Made by a program: the position numbers and the translations under genes. DNA of 42,017 nucleotides from IMG/VR virus record IMGVR_UViG_3300034071_002895, positions 1-42,017 of that record; one strand, 5' to 3'. Shown in pieces: positions 31,861 through 40,281 of the stretch. The stretch comes from a virus. The notes beneath the pieces were generated by a model that made no database searches, was not told the DNA's origin, and worked only from the letters and a program-made list of their open reading frames with translations. Each line of letters opens with the position of its first letter. Position 1 is the stretch's first letter.

Positions 31861-33786
31861 TCACACGTCCAGGTCCCGTGCGTAGGTTGCGTTGTCCTCA
31901 ATCCACGATCGCCTGTTTTCGGCAGACTCGCCCATGAAGAGGCCGAAGTATGCCTCTGCTTTCGCAGCGTCCGCGATCGTAACCTGCTTCATCGTACGGA
32001 ACTCTGGGTTCATCGTGGTCTGCCAAAGGTCCTGAGCGTTCATCTCGCCGAGTCCCTTGTACCGCGTCACACGAGATCCCTTGTTCTGCTCGGGGCTCAA
32101 GGTGAGCCTGAACTCTTCGAGCTGCCGTTCATCCAACAAGTACTTCACCGCCTTACGGCCTGGAACGTGTACGCCATATAGCGGAGGCAGCGCGATGTAC
32201 AGGTACCCGCCGAAGATCAGCTGGGGCATGCACCTGTAGAAGAACGTCAGAAGAAGCGTTCGAATGTGCGCTCCATCTACGTCAGCGTCGGTCAGCAAGA
32301 TCACCTTGTGGTACCGAAGCTTGTCTCCATGAAACGTGTTGGCTTGAACGATTCCACAGCCAAGCGCTGTGATGAGTGTTCCGATCTCCTTGTTCTCGAG
32401 GATCCTCTCAGCACCCTCGTTCTCCACGTTCAAGACCTTCCCGCGAAGAGGCAGGATTGCCTGGAACCTACGATCACGGCCGCCCTTCGCGGAGCCGCCA
32501 GCGCTCTCGCCCTCCACGATGAAGAGTTCGCACTCCTCTGCGCGCTTCGACTGGCAGTCCGCCAACTTGCCAGGAAGGCTGGATGGATCCAGCCACTCCT
32601 TTCTCTGAACACCCTCTCGGGCTTTGCGGGCAGCCTCGCGTGCCCTTGCATTGATGATCGCGCGCTCGGCGACCTTGCGTGCAGCGCCGGGATTCTCTTT
32701 GAACCACCACGCGACCTGATCTGCGAACAGAGCCTCCACTACTGTCTTGGCCTCGGGCGTGACCAACTTGTCCTTGGTCTGGCTCGAGAAACTCACGTTC
32801 GCGATACGAAGATTGACGATCGCGACGATGCCTTCTCGAATGTCGCCGCCCGTGAGGCCGTCCGCGGGAAGGTCCTTGAGCAGATTGTGCTCCTTCGCGT
32901 AGGCCGTAACGATTCGTGTGAGGCCTGCCTTGAATCCGGTGAGGTGGGTTCCTCCATCAGGGTTGTAGGTGTTGTTGGCGTAGCAACGAACATCCTCGTC
33001 ATGGTTATCAGTCCAGCAGAACGCCATGGAACATGTGCTGGTATCGCTGAAGTACATGATCGGGAGTAGGGTCTTTTTCTTTCCCACGACCTCGGTCAGG
33101 TAGTCCTTGATTCCTCCCTTGTAGATGTACGTCTCGGACCAGGCCGCCTTGCCGCGGAAGTCACTGAATACGATCTCGAGACCGGGGTTCAGGAAAGCAA
33201 GCTCCTGAAGCCGCTCCCCAACTCTCTTGCGGTCGTACTCGATGACATCCTTGAAGATGGTCAGATCTCGCTTCCAGTAGATGGATGTCCCGTTCTTGGG
33301 CGAGGCATCTCCACGGGATACCGGACCCACAGGAATCCCTCGCATGCAACGGAACCCCCACTCGTAACCGTCCCGCCACACCGTTGCATCCATCTCGCTG
33401 CTGACTGCATTCACGGCCGAAACGCCCACGCCGTGCAGACCGGCCGACTTGGCGTAGCTGTCCTGATCGAACTTTCCACCGGCATGCAGATCACAGAGGA
33501 CCAACTGAAGCGCGGACACGCCCTCTTCGTGCATACCAACTGGGATGCCACGGCCGTTGTCTGTCACACGGCACCCGCCGTCCTCTTCCAAGCTGACCTG
33601 GATCTGGGTGCAGTACCCGGCCAAGTGCTCATCCACCGAGTTGTCGACAACTTCCTTGATGCAGTGGTGGAGCGCGTCTCCGCTACTCGGATCGCCGAGA
33701 TACATCCCTGGTCGTTCTCGAACGGCCTCGAGCCCCTTGAGTTTCCTGATCGCACTGGCTCCGTATTGCTCACTCTTTTGTGCCAT
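31861..33786 (-). CDS. gyrB: DNA gyrase/topoisomerase type IIA subunit B
   Basis: A 641-residue complete GyrB/ParE-type subunit, which would supply the ATPase half of a type IIA topoisomerase. The GHKL ATPase has E45 and N49 in KEVVDNSVDEH, DNGRGIP at 76-82 and GLHGVGVSAVNA at 116-127, with the QTKDKL loop lysine at 338. The TOPRIM domain has EGESAGG (E425), the acidic DADVDG (D500, D502, D504) and RYKGLGEMN. Length matches short GyrB proteins (about 640 residues) without the extra insert of E. coli GyrB. No gyrA/parC is in the window. The start has AGAGGAGGCC, and AACTATAAG (33812-33804), a relative of the promoter-like motif, lies just upstream. It overlaps the preceding gene by 17 bases. 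Confidence 0.95.
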   Translation of the reverse strand: MAQKSEQYGASAIRKLKGLEAVRERPGMYLGDPSSGDALHHCIKEVVDNSVDEHLAGYCTQIQVSLEEDGGCRVTDNGRGIPVGMHEEGVSALQLVLCDLHAGGKFDQDSYAKSAGLHGVGVSAVNAVSSEMDATVWRDGYEWGFRCMRGIPVGPVSRGDASPKNGTSIYWKRDLTIFKDVIEYDRKRVGERLQELAFLNPGLEIVFSDFRGKAAWSETYIYKGGIKDYLTEVVGKKKTLLPIMYFSDTSTCSMAFCWTDNHDEDVRCYANNTYNPDGGTHLTGFKAGLTRIVTAYAKEHNLLKDLPADGLTGGDIREGIVAIVNLRIANVSFSSQTKDKLVTPEAKTVVEALFADQVAWWFKENPGAARKVAERAIINARAREAARKAREGVQRKEWLDPSSLPGKLADCQSKRAEECELFIVEGESAGGSAKGGRDRRFQAILPLRGKVLNVENEGAERILENKEIGTLITALGCGIVQANTFHGDKLRYHKVILLTDADVDGAHIRTLLLTFFYRCMPQLIFGGYLYIALPPLYGVHVPGRKAVKYLLDERQLEEFRLTLSPEQNKGSRVTRYKGLGEMNAQDLWQTTMNPEFRTMKQVTIADAAKAEAYFGLFMGESAENRRSWIEDNATYARDLDV

Positions 33787-34234
33787 GAAGGCCTCCTCTG
33801 TCGCTTATAGTTGCTAGCAGCGCCTTTACGCGTAGCTGGTTACCACACATGTCCTGGGGCCTGATCTTGCGCAGACCCTGGAGGTTTAAGAGATCTTGGG
33901 CCACGGATAGTATGTGGTCCTTACAGCTGCGCACGTTGTACCCAGCCTTCTCGTATCGATTCAGAAGAAGAAGCATGGGGTGCCACGGCGCCGGATCTGA
34001 TGTCGCCCTCGCCATCTTCAGAAAAGACCTCGCATCGAGCCGGAAGAGCTGTCGCTCCCAGTGGCGAACAGTCGTCTCGTCTAGGGCTGGGGCTCGGCAG
34101 GCATCCCAATAGAGACTCACCAGATGCGTGGGCCCTGCTTGCTCTGTGACAGCGCCCAGATAGAGGCCTTCCAGTATCGCCATCCTGCGTGATAGGTCGT
34201 GTATTTCGGCCTGTAGTGCGTAGTGATCTTTCAC
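33770..34234 (-). CDS. Hypothetical helical protein upstream of gyrB
   Basis: About 154 residues from a GTG at 34234, which has AAAGGGAA upstream; an ATG at 34270 (12 codons longer) is possible. Residues upstream of that look like a shadow of the divergent plus-strand gene. The protein is mainly helical, with a coiled-coil-like start (ALQAEIHDLSRRMAILEGLYLGAV) and a basic, Cys-containing C-terminus (NVRSCKDHILSVAQDLLNLQGLRKI, then MCGNQLRVKALLATISDRGG). It overlaps the gyrB start, so the two are probably co-translated. The family is unknown. Confidence 0.68.
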   Translation of the reverse strand: MKDHYALQAEIHDLSRRMAILEGLYLGAVTEQAGPTHLVSLYWDACRAPALDETTVRHWERQLFRLDARSFLKMARATSDPAPWHPMLLLLNRYEKAGYNVRSCKDHILSVAQDLLNLQGLRKIRPQDMCGNQLRVKALLATISDRGGLHGTKE

Positions 34235-34292
34235 GGCATGTTCCCTTTCGTGGCATGTGTGCGCTAACATTGGCGGATCCCCGGAGATAGCT

Positions 34293-35321
34293 ATGAGCGC
34301 CGTAGATCCCAGAACACTTGAACTGATCGGAAAAAATGCAGCCAGTCTTGCTGAGAGCGGCGGCGTTGGGATGTCTGATGCTGTCGTTACAGCTATCGGA
34401 GCAGCGAAACTGAACGAGCAACAGGTCCGCCGTGTTGTGGAGTTCGCAAATATTGAGATCTTCAACAAGAAGTTCTCGTCTATGCAGGGAACCGTACGCT
34501 CAGTACATATCGAGGGCGGTCCTGCGAATCCGGTAGATGTGATCCAGAAACTCAATAACGCGGCCAGACCGCGAGAGGTACCAATGAACCCGTCTGATTA
34601 CAGTATCGCACCCGACTTCTCAAAGAGTTCTTCAGCAGAAGATTCTGGGAACGTTGCGGAAGTAGGCATGGAGGACATCCTCGATCTGCGTAACAAACTT
34701 GCTCATGCACGAGACCACTTCATCGCGAGCAGGGATGCGGCAGAGCAGCGAAGCATGTCCCTTATCGACCCGCTTCTGGAGTCGATCAAGTCGGCATCCG
34801 CGGCCGGAGCGCATCCCTCTGAGGTGTTTGAGGCCATGGTGGTCGTGAACAAGGCCGCAGCTGAGATCTTGTTCCCTCAAGTCTCCCACCTCATCTCCTC
34901 CTCGAACGAGAAGATCGCGAGCCGTTATATCAGCTCGGATTCCCGGTTGGTGCAGAACTTCTCATCCTTCGCAAAGGCTGCCTCGGAGGCGACGCTACAC
35001 AGCCGGGCCCTCGAGGAGGTGCTTTCGGAGATCTCTCGCGTTGATACTTGGATCAAGGAGGCTTCAAAGGCCCTTGCTGCTGGAGAGAGCATTGCCCACG
35101 CAGCCAAGAGCCTCTACAGCGGGGCGAAGGCTGTGGCACATGGGGCTTCGGATGTTGGCGCTGGTGTGGCGAAGGGTCTTGGTACCCATGAGAATGTTGG
35201 CCGTGCCGCGGGTCTGGCCGCCCTTGGTGCAGGAGGCTATGTTGGCGCGCGGAAGGTCAAGAACAAGGCAGACGAGATCAAGTTCAAGATGATGTACGGC
35301 GATCAAGGCATGTACTACTGA
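34293..35321 (+). CDS. Virion-module protein with Gly/Ala hydrophobic C-terminus
   Basis: About 342 residues from the ATG at 34293, which follows CGGAGATAGCT. The chain is mostly helical (LRNKLAHARDHFIASRDAAEQRSMSLIDPLLESIKSA). Near the C-terminus it has a repeated Ala/Gly stretch (ALAAGESIAHAAKSLYSGAKAVAHGASDVGAGVAKGLG, then AAGLAALGAGGYVGARKVKNK), with basic residues after it. Four Lys-x-Ala-Ser motifs are present. It heads the plus-strand head module. An internal virion or pilot-type protein is possible; no family is recognised. Confidence 0.75.
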   Translation: MSAVDPRTLELIGKNAASLAESGGVGMSDAVVTAIGAAKLNEQQVRRVVEFANIEIFNKKFSSMQGTVRSVHIEGGPANPVDVIQKLNNAARPREVPMNPSDYSIAPDFSKSSSAEDSGNVAEVGMEDILDLRNKLAHARDHFIASRDAAEQRSMSLIDPLLESIKSASAAGAHPSEVFEAMVVVNKAAAEILFPQVSHLISSSNEKIASRYISSDSRLVQNFSSFAKAASEATLHSRALEEVLSEISRVDTWIKEASKALAAGESIAHAAKSLYSGAKAVAHGASDVGAGVAKGLGTHENVGRAAGLAALGAGGYVGARKVKNKADEIKFKMMYGDQGMYY

Positions 35322-35339
35322 ACCTGATAGGAGAACAAC

Positions 35340-36080
35340 ATGACGACAAAGTACGCAACGAGTGGGCTGTTCGGTAAACTGATGCAAGATCCCCATTTCT
35401 GGGCTCCTGCAATCGCACTGACAGCTGGCACCGCCCTTACGGCAGGCGCTTCAGCCGTGAAGAACATCGTGGACGCCCGTCAGAAGGCGACCTCGTTCAA
35501 AGAGATGATGGACCTCCATCCTCAACTCAAACAACGCGATCCAAAGTTTGTGCAACGCGTCTACTCGAGCTTGCACAATGTCAACCCGGTCATGGCCCGA
35601 GATCCGATGGTCTCTGGCGCATGGGTTGATACGATCATCGAGAGCGGTGGCCTGGACCAAGGAGCTGCTGGACGGGCGCTCCTCGAGGGAGTGAAGGACC
35701 TTGCTCAGATTGGGTCGCACATGTCGCGCCGAGATGACAACTCCGGGCCTCGCGCAATGGGAGCAGCCCTCTCGAACCAGATCAGCCATGGTTTCAACCG
35801 GGCAAAGGAGCTGGAGAAGGAGGTCGGAGATCTGGGCGCTGCCCACCAGCAGATCAAGGACATCCAGGAGAGCTACAATCGGAAGGAACAGAACAACTAC
35901 CAGCGCGATCTGACCCGCGCATTCGCTGAGGCTGAGCAGAAGATTGTGAAGGCTCACGACCAGGGTCGTATCTCTCCAGACCAGATCCAGAGCCTGGTGG
36001 ACGCCGTGGCCGCGAAGTACAAGACATCGTCGGACAAGTCCACGGGCAAGCTGCGCAAGCTCATCGGGAAGAAATGCTGA
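35340..36080 (+). CDS. Virion-module protein with N-terminal hydrophobic segment and coiled coil
   Basis: A 246-residue protein with a strong AGGAG ribosome-binding site in CTGATAGGAGAACAAC. Residues about 20-40 (FWAPAIALTAGTALTAGASAV) form a hydrophobic helix, flanked by polar and basic residues. The rest is helical and Gln/Glu/Lys-rich (RAKELEKEVGDLGAAHQQIKDIQESYNRKEQNNYQRDLTRAFAEAEQK, about 157-204), a probable coiled coil. Its stop overlaps the next start by 7 bases. A structural or internal virion role is likely; no family is recognised. Confidence 0.76.
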   Translation: MTTKYATSGLFGKLMQDPHFWAPAIALTAGTALTAGASAVKNIVDARQKATSFKEMMDLHPQLKQRDPKFVQRVYSSLHNVNPVMARDPMVSGAWVDTIIESGGLDQGAAGRALLEGVKDLAQIGSHMSRRDDNSGPRAMGAALSNQISHGFNRAKELEKEVGDLGAAHQQIKDIQESYNRKEQNNYQRDLTRAFAEAEQKIVKAHDQGRISPDQIQSLVDAVAAKYKTSSDKSTGKLRKLIGKKC

Positions 36081-37768
36081 TCAAGAGGTCACACTACACA
36101 CTGGATGAATCGCAGATCCATCTAGTGAGGCCCGGAGAGCAGGTGAAGACGGCGAGTCGGATCCTGCCCTCCGTTCAAGCTTTCATTGATCAGTTGTCTG
36201 CCAGCGAGGACTATTCCTACGTCCTTGTGAACGCCATGGGTTACTCGGAGTTCTACGGGGCGAACTCCAACACGGACTGGTACGGGTACAACGAGTACTT
36301 GGACTTCAATGGCCTTCTCCATGCCCCACTAGGTTTCGGAAACAACTACGAAACCGACAAGATGCATGGAGCTGATTGGCCTTACGGCTACCCCAGCTAC
36401 TACTCCGCAACGGCGTACGCGCATCACAAGAACACTGATCCTCAGCTACTGGGATTTGGTGACGTGATCTTTGTTGCGATCAACCAGGAGATGAAGCGCG
36501 TCGAACTCATCATCCGAGTCTTCAACGAGGAGGCCAAGAAGAAGGGCCACCTGTCTATCCTGAACCGGATAGAGGCTGGCGAGCGCGTTGACGTGTCGAT
36601 GGGTTGTCGTGTGCCCTTTGACCTTTGCTCGATCTGCACTGACTGGGCTGCTGTGAAGTCGGCATGGAAGACGTTTGATCCGAAGAAGCATCGTCATCCC
36701 GGTGTGGCAATCCTTGCAGCCCACAAGGCCAAGAACATTCGCGGTCTCGCAGTAACCAGAAAGGACTACTGCGAATGCATGCGGAAGCGCCGCGGACAGA
36801 TCCTTCCTGATGGTCGCAAGGTCTTTGTCTACAACGACTTCCCGCGCTTCTTCGATATCAGCTTCGTTCTCGTCGGAGCAGACAAGACCGCTAAGATGAT
36901 GTGGCATCTGAGCGGGAGCGGACCAAGCGCGCCAAAGCCAGATAGGTCAGGCCTTTCACTTCTATTGAAGTCCTCGAGCATCGATAAGGAGATCCCCGGA
37001 GCCATTGGTCAACTCATCGATGCAGACGCAGAGAGCGCCTCGGACATGAGCACTCTTCTCAAGGCGAAGTCGTTCTCTGCTGATCCAGTAGATAGCGCAC
37101 GCAGGCTGCTTTCTAGCCTGGCAAGCCTGGGAATCATCGCATCTCCGGGGGAGTTCCAGTCGCTAGTCGTCTCTTGCTACCCAGAAGGCAGCGGAGGGCT
37201 AGGGGACTGTGTCTTCGATTCTCGTTTGGGAGGAATCGATGATCGGTTTTCAGTTCGCCCAGAGTCGTACAGCGAGGCTGTAGCAAAACTCTTCGCCCCG
37301 ATGGTCCATGACAGATCAGGCTTTGCTCCTTTCCTGAACAAGAGGCTTGGTGGTGGACTCAAGAAGGTCGCTTCCAAAGCGCCCACTGTTCAACGGAACT
37401 CGCTACTCAATAAGATCGCGGAGATGTACAACGGATACAGGCTTTCCGTTCTTGAGAAGTCGGCCGAGCTTTTCCCCAAAGTCGCAGCAGCTGTGCCGCT
37501 CGATCCAAGGGATAAGGGGATCGGTCCTGGTGGGCTTCTCCTAGGTCTTGGGCCCGTGTTACATTTGCTTTCGGCCCACCTACGGAAGAATCCGGAAGAA
37601 AGCCAAACGATCGGTACCATGGCAAACCTCGCAGCAACCAACCCCGAGCTAAAGACGGTCTCTATGATCGGGGAAAGTCTGCGCTCGGCCATGAATATCG
37701 ACAAGACGAGCGGACTGACGCAAGCTGCGGTCAAAGCTCTTCACAGATTGCCGGGATCAGCTAGGTAG
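36074..37768 (+). CDS. Probable prohead maturation protease (with large C-terminal extension)
   Basis: A 564-residue protein. The N-terminal half has a layout I associate with phage prohead serine proteases of the herpesvirus-assemblin fold: a His in YAHHKNTD (H117/H118), a beta strand set FGDVIFVAINQEMKRVELIIRVFNEEA, and a candidate catalytic serine S175 in RVDVSMGCRVPF, 57-58 residues after the His. This is followed by a Cys-rich turn (C185-x2-C188, C233-x-C235) and GRKVFVYNDFPRFFDISFVLVGADKTA. The C-terminal half (about 290-564) is a helical extension, possibly a scaffold, with KTAS and KVAS motifs. Its position before scaffold-like and capsid genes supports the call. The catalytic residues are inferred. 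Confidence 0.65.
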   Translation: MLIKRSHYTLDESQIHLVRPGEQVKTASRILPSVQAFIDQLSASEDYSYVLVNAMGYSEFYGANSNTDWYGYNEYLDFNGLLHAPLGFGNNYETDKMHGADWPYGYPSYYSATAYAHHKNTDPQLLGFGDVIFVAINQEMKRVELIIRVFNEEAKKKGHLSILNRIEAGERVDVSMGCRVPFDLCSICTDWAAVKSAWKTFDPKKHRHPGVAILAAHKAKNIRGLAVTRKDYCECMRKRRGQILPDGRKVFVYNDFPRFFDISFVLVGADKTAKMMWHLSGSGPSAPKPDRSGLSLLLKSSSIDKEIPGAIGQLIDADAESASDMSTLLKAKSFSADPVDSARRLLSSLASLGIIASPGEFQSLVVSCYPEGSGGLGDCVFDSRLGGIDDRFSVRPESYSEAVAKLFAPMVHDRSGFAPFLNKRLGGGLKKVASKAPTVQRNSLLNKIAEMYNGYRLSVLEKSAELFPKVAAAVPLDPRDKGIGPGGLLLGLGPVLHLLSAHLRKNPEESQTIGTMANLAATNPELKTVSMIGESLRSAMNIDKTSGLTQAAVKALHRLPGSAR

Positions 37769-37813
37769 CTCACGCCACCGACGATGCGGGATCTCCTCAG
37801 AAGGAAAAAGAAC

Positions 37814-38722
37814 ATGGAAGATTTCGACAGCATTTTTGATCCAGTGGATTCGGATGTGGAACTCGCAAACGCGGGAGCCATCCTCGAAAAGATCGCCTCA
37901 GAGAATGGGATCGATCTCAACAGCCTCTCCGAGGAGTCCATCGCGGAACTTCTCGGAGACTTGATGCCCCAGAACGCAACGACACAAACCAAGGAAGCTC
38001 AGATGCCCCAGAACGCAACCGCCCAGATCACGCACACCGACGTCGCTCTTGAACTCAGCAAGATTGCTTCGGCGAACTCCATCGACCTCACCACCATCCC
38101 CCGTGAGGAGTACGAGGCTGCGTACAACGACCTCGCCGAGAAGATGGCCAGTGATCCGGCCGCGTACCAGGCCAAGCTCGCAGAGGAAGAGAAGCTCTCC
38201 GAGGCCTACACGCAGGGCGTGCGCATGGCTGACGGCTTCCTCGATCGCCTGAAGCAGGCCGAGATGGAAGAGGAAGAGAAGAAGGAGAAGAAGGAAGAGA
38301 GGAAGGAGGAGAAGGAGAAGGAAGCTGCTGGCTCCTACAGCCGCGGCTACACCCCCGAGACGGGTCAGGCCATCAAGAACATGGCCAAGGGTCTTGTGGA
38401 CAAGGTCCGTGGTACCGCAGCTGAAAAGGGCAAGGCCCTCTCTGGCGCGGTCAAAGATCACGTCGCCAAGAACAAGGACAAGTACACGCACGGCGCTGCG
38501 GCGGCTGGCGGTGCAGCAGTCGGCGGTGCAGCAGCGGCGCTCTCCCGCAAGAAGGAAGCTTCGCTGGAAGACCTCGCCAACGACCTCGCAGTCCAGCTTG
38601 TCGCTGAGGCGGGTTTCTCGCCTGAGACCGGCGAGAAGGTCGCGGCGGATGCGGATACGTCCAGCCTCGCCGTCCTCGCTCTCGCGTTCGATCAGATCAA
38701 GAAGGCCGGTTACCTCGGATGA
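37814..38722 (+). CDS. Scaffold-like virion protein with internal repeat
   Basis: About 302 residues from the ATG at 37814 (AGAAGG upstream), preferred over an in-frame ATG at 37784 that lacks spacing. Two copies of a module (L-x2-KIAS-x-N-x-IDL, about residues 21-33 and 86-98) are separated by two MPQNAT repeats. A long, highly charged Glu/Lys helix follows (AEMEEEEKKEKKEERKEEKEKE, about 149-170). Near residues 230-249 there is an Ala/Gly-rich stretch (GAAAAGGAAVGGAAAALSRKK). The charged helix and the place between protease and capsid suggest a scaffolding or internal core protein. The family is not recognised. Confidence 0.76.
   Translation: MEDFDSIFDPVDSDVELANAGAILEKIASENGIDLNSLSEESIAELLGDLMPQNATTQTKEAQMPQNATAQITHTDVALELSKIASANSIDLTTIPREEYEAAYNDLAEKMASDPAAYQAKLAEEEKLSEAYTQGVRMADGFLDRLKQAEMEEEEKKEKKEERKEEKEKEAAGSYSRGYTPETGQAIKNMAKGLVDKVRGTAAEKGKALSGAVKDHVAKNKDKYTHGAAAAGGAAVGGAAAALSRKKEASLEDLANDLAVQLVAEAGFSPETGEKVAADADTSSLAVLALAFDQIKKAGYLG
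37963..38019. repeat. Direct repeat, 18 bp with 39-bp period
   Basis: GATGCCCCAGAACGCAAC occurs at 37963-37980 and again at 38002-38019, encoding the two MPQNAT units. The repeat is exact at DNA level, so it is recent or maintained by recombination, unlike the more diverged flanking module copies. Confidence 0.9.
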
Positions 38723-38928
38723 CTATGACGCGCCCCGATCTTATGCTGAATGCCTGGCTCAAAGAAGCCCAGGAGCTACAGCGTCCGTTTGGGGTAGGCG
38801 ACATCCGTAAGGGCCAGTCATCGGTGGGTAAGGATCGGCAGCAGTACGCCACACCAAACCCACCGATGGCTGCAACCCAGCCCGGAACTGTCACAGCGCA
38901 GAAGACACTCAGTCCACCCCCTGTATGA
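38719..38928 (+). CDS. Small hypothetical virion-module protein
   Basis: A 69-residue protein overlapping the previous stop by 4 bases (ATGA). It is rich in Pro, Gln and Thr (TPNPPMAATQPGTVTAQKTLSPPPV), with a short helix at the N-terminus (PDLMLNAWLKEAQELQRPF). It is likely unstructured in its second half. The function is unknown. Tight coupling supports it being real. Confidence 0.68.
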   Translation: MTMTRPDLMLNAWLKEAQELQRPFGVGDIRKGQSSVGKDRQQYATPNPPMAATQPGTVTAQKTLSPPPV

Positions 38929-38934
38929 GGAACC

Positions 38935-39900
38935 ATGCCCAACCTTGCCGACATCATCAACAACGCACTCAACTCCGCTGGAGAGGGTATGAAGCGCGCT
39001 TCAGCCCGTGACGCGGCACCTGTCGGAGGAAGCCTGGACTTTCTCGAACAGGAGTTCCCGTCTGCCCCGAAGGCAAAGATCGCTTCGGCGACTGAGCCCC
39101 AGACCACAGAGAAGCGTGCATCGAAAGAGGAAGTCCTCACCGATGCAGACTTCGCCATGAAGCTTGCTTCTGCACTTGAGATTGGCGCGAACATCGTTTC
39201 GACGAAGCTTGCACAATCTGCGATCGACGCACCGGGACCGGCTGTCACGGCGTCTGGTCATCAGACGACTTCCACGATCCCCACCGCGAACAGCGTCGTT
39301 ACGGGAAAGATCACGGGAGCAACGACGGGCCCAGGCGGTCTTCCGACGACGAAGGATGACTTCACCTCTGTGAATGCAGGCGGTGGTGTTACCAATCATC
39401 CCGAGAAGACAGCTGGCTGGACGAGCGACCCGGAAACGGTTCGTCGCGTCATCCGTGCAAAGACGGCTCAGGCTGAGGTCTTCGCTGCGATGGGAGACAA
39501 GGCTTCGGCTGACCGTCTCCTGAACGAGATCAAGCTTGCCCAGGACCCAAGCTCACCACAACCCACGATGCCTGCGCACAACACGAGCTTCAAGCTCGAC
39601 ACGGAGCGCTCACAGGCAGGGAACGTGATCCCGGACAACGCAGGCCTCATTGCGTTGACGCGTGCCTCGGCTCGAGAGAAGTCGAAGCAGGACCTCGGCA
39701 GCGTCCTCACAGAGCCGATGAAGAAGGATCCCGCAGTCCAGGCAGCGCTTGGTCACTCCGAGGGTCTCAAGACATCGTCTGCTCGTGATTACCTGATCGA
39801 TATCATCAAGACCGCTTCGGACCCGAACGCGTCGGAGGAGGCCCGTAACAAGGCCGCCAGTGACCTCCGCATCGTTCGTGCCCGAGCTGCTCGAGCCTGA
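38935..39900 (+). CDS. Hypothetical virion-module protein, Ser/Thr/Ala-rich
   Basis: A 321-residue protein with GAGGAACC upstream. It contains six Lys-x-Ala-Ser motifs (KRAS, KIAS, KRAS, KLAS, KTAS, KAAS), an extended Thr/Gly/Pro-rich linker (about 105-155), and a helical C-terminal part (DPETVRRVIRAKTAQAEVFAAMGDKASADRLLNEIKLAQD). The Ser/Thr-rich parts suggest a partly disordered, surface-exposed or proteolytically processed head protein. No family is recognised. Confidence 0.76.
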   Translation: MPNLADIINNALNSAGEGMKRASARDAAPVGGSLDFLEQEFPSAPKAKIASATEPQTTEKRASKEEVLTDADFAMKLASALEIGANIVSTKLAQSAIDAPGPAVTASGHQTTSTIPTANSVVTGKITGATTGPGGLPTTKDDFTSVNAGGGVTNHPEKTAGWTSDPETVRRVIRAKTAQAEVFAAMGDKASADRLLNEIKLAQDPSSPQPTMPAHNTSFKLDTERSQAGNVIPDNAGLIALTRASAREKSKQDLGSVLTEPMKKDPAVQAALGHSEGLKTSSARDYLIDIIKTASDPNASEEARNKAASDLRIVRARAARA

Positions 39901-39909
39901 AGGAGAGCC

Positions 39910-40281
39910 ATGGCAAAAGAATCCGTAGAGAATGACGTTCCGAGCATCATGCGCGCAGCGTCACAACACATGAGCAAGCTTGCGAATCAGAACGTCGGCC
40001 TTGTGAAGCGTGCAGAGTCGGCAGAGCGAGAACTTCTGATCGTGAAGATCGCTCGACGCATGGAGCAACGCGGCTTGCAGCAGCATCTCTCGTACGAAGA
40101 GAAGGTTGCGCATCTCTCTGAGGTGCAGGACCTCGATGCAGTGCAAGCAGCAGTTGAGATTGCTGCGGGCGGTGTGAGTCTTGGGAAGGTCGCAGAGGCG
40201 GATCGACCCAGCAACAATACGCGGAGTGACTCAGCAGAGGATCTCGAAGCGTTCATCAACAGTCAGTCAGCTTTCAGCTGA
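39910..40281 (+). CDS. Small helical hypothetical virion-module protein
   Basis: A 123-residue protein with AAGGAGAGCC before its ATG. It is almost wholly helical (MRAASQHMSKLANQNVGLVKRAESAERELLIVKIARRMEQRG), with coiled-coil features, then polar linkers and a short C-terminal helix (DLEAFINSQSAF). A scaffold, adaptor or capsid-size role is possible, given its place before the decoration-like and capsid genes. The family is unknown. Confidence 0.72.
   Translation: MAKESVENDVPSIMRAASQHMSKLANQNVGLVKRAESAERELLIVKIARRMEQRGLQQHLSYEEKVAHLSEVQDLDAVQAAVEIAAGGVSLGKVAEADRPSNNTRSDSAEDLEAFINSQSAFS

Noticed and set aside
32266-33069. A 267-codon plus-strand frame inside gyrB.
   Set aside because: It lies fully within a gene with complete GyrB motifs and shows no recognisable domain.
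34271-34555. N-terminal extension of the minus-strand gene upstream of gyrB.
   Set aside because: It overlaps the start of a divergent plus-strand gene with a good ribosome-binding site, and its composition looks non-coding.
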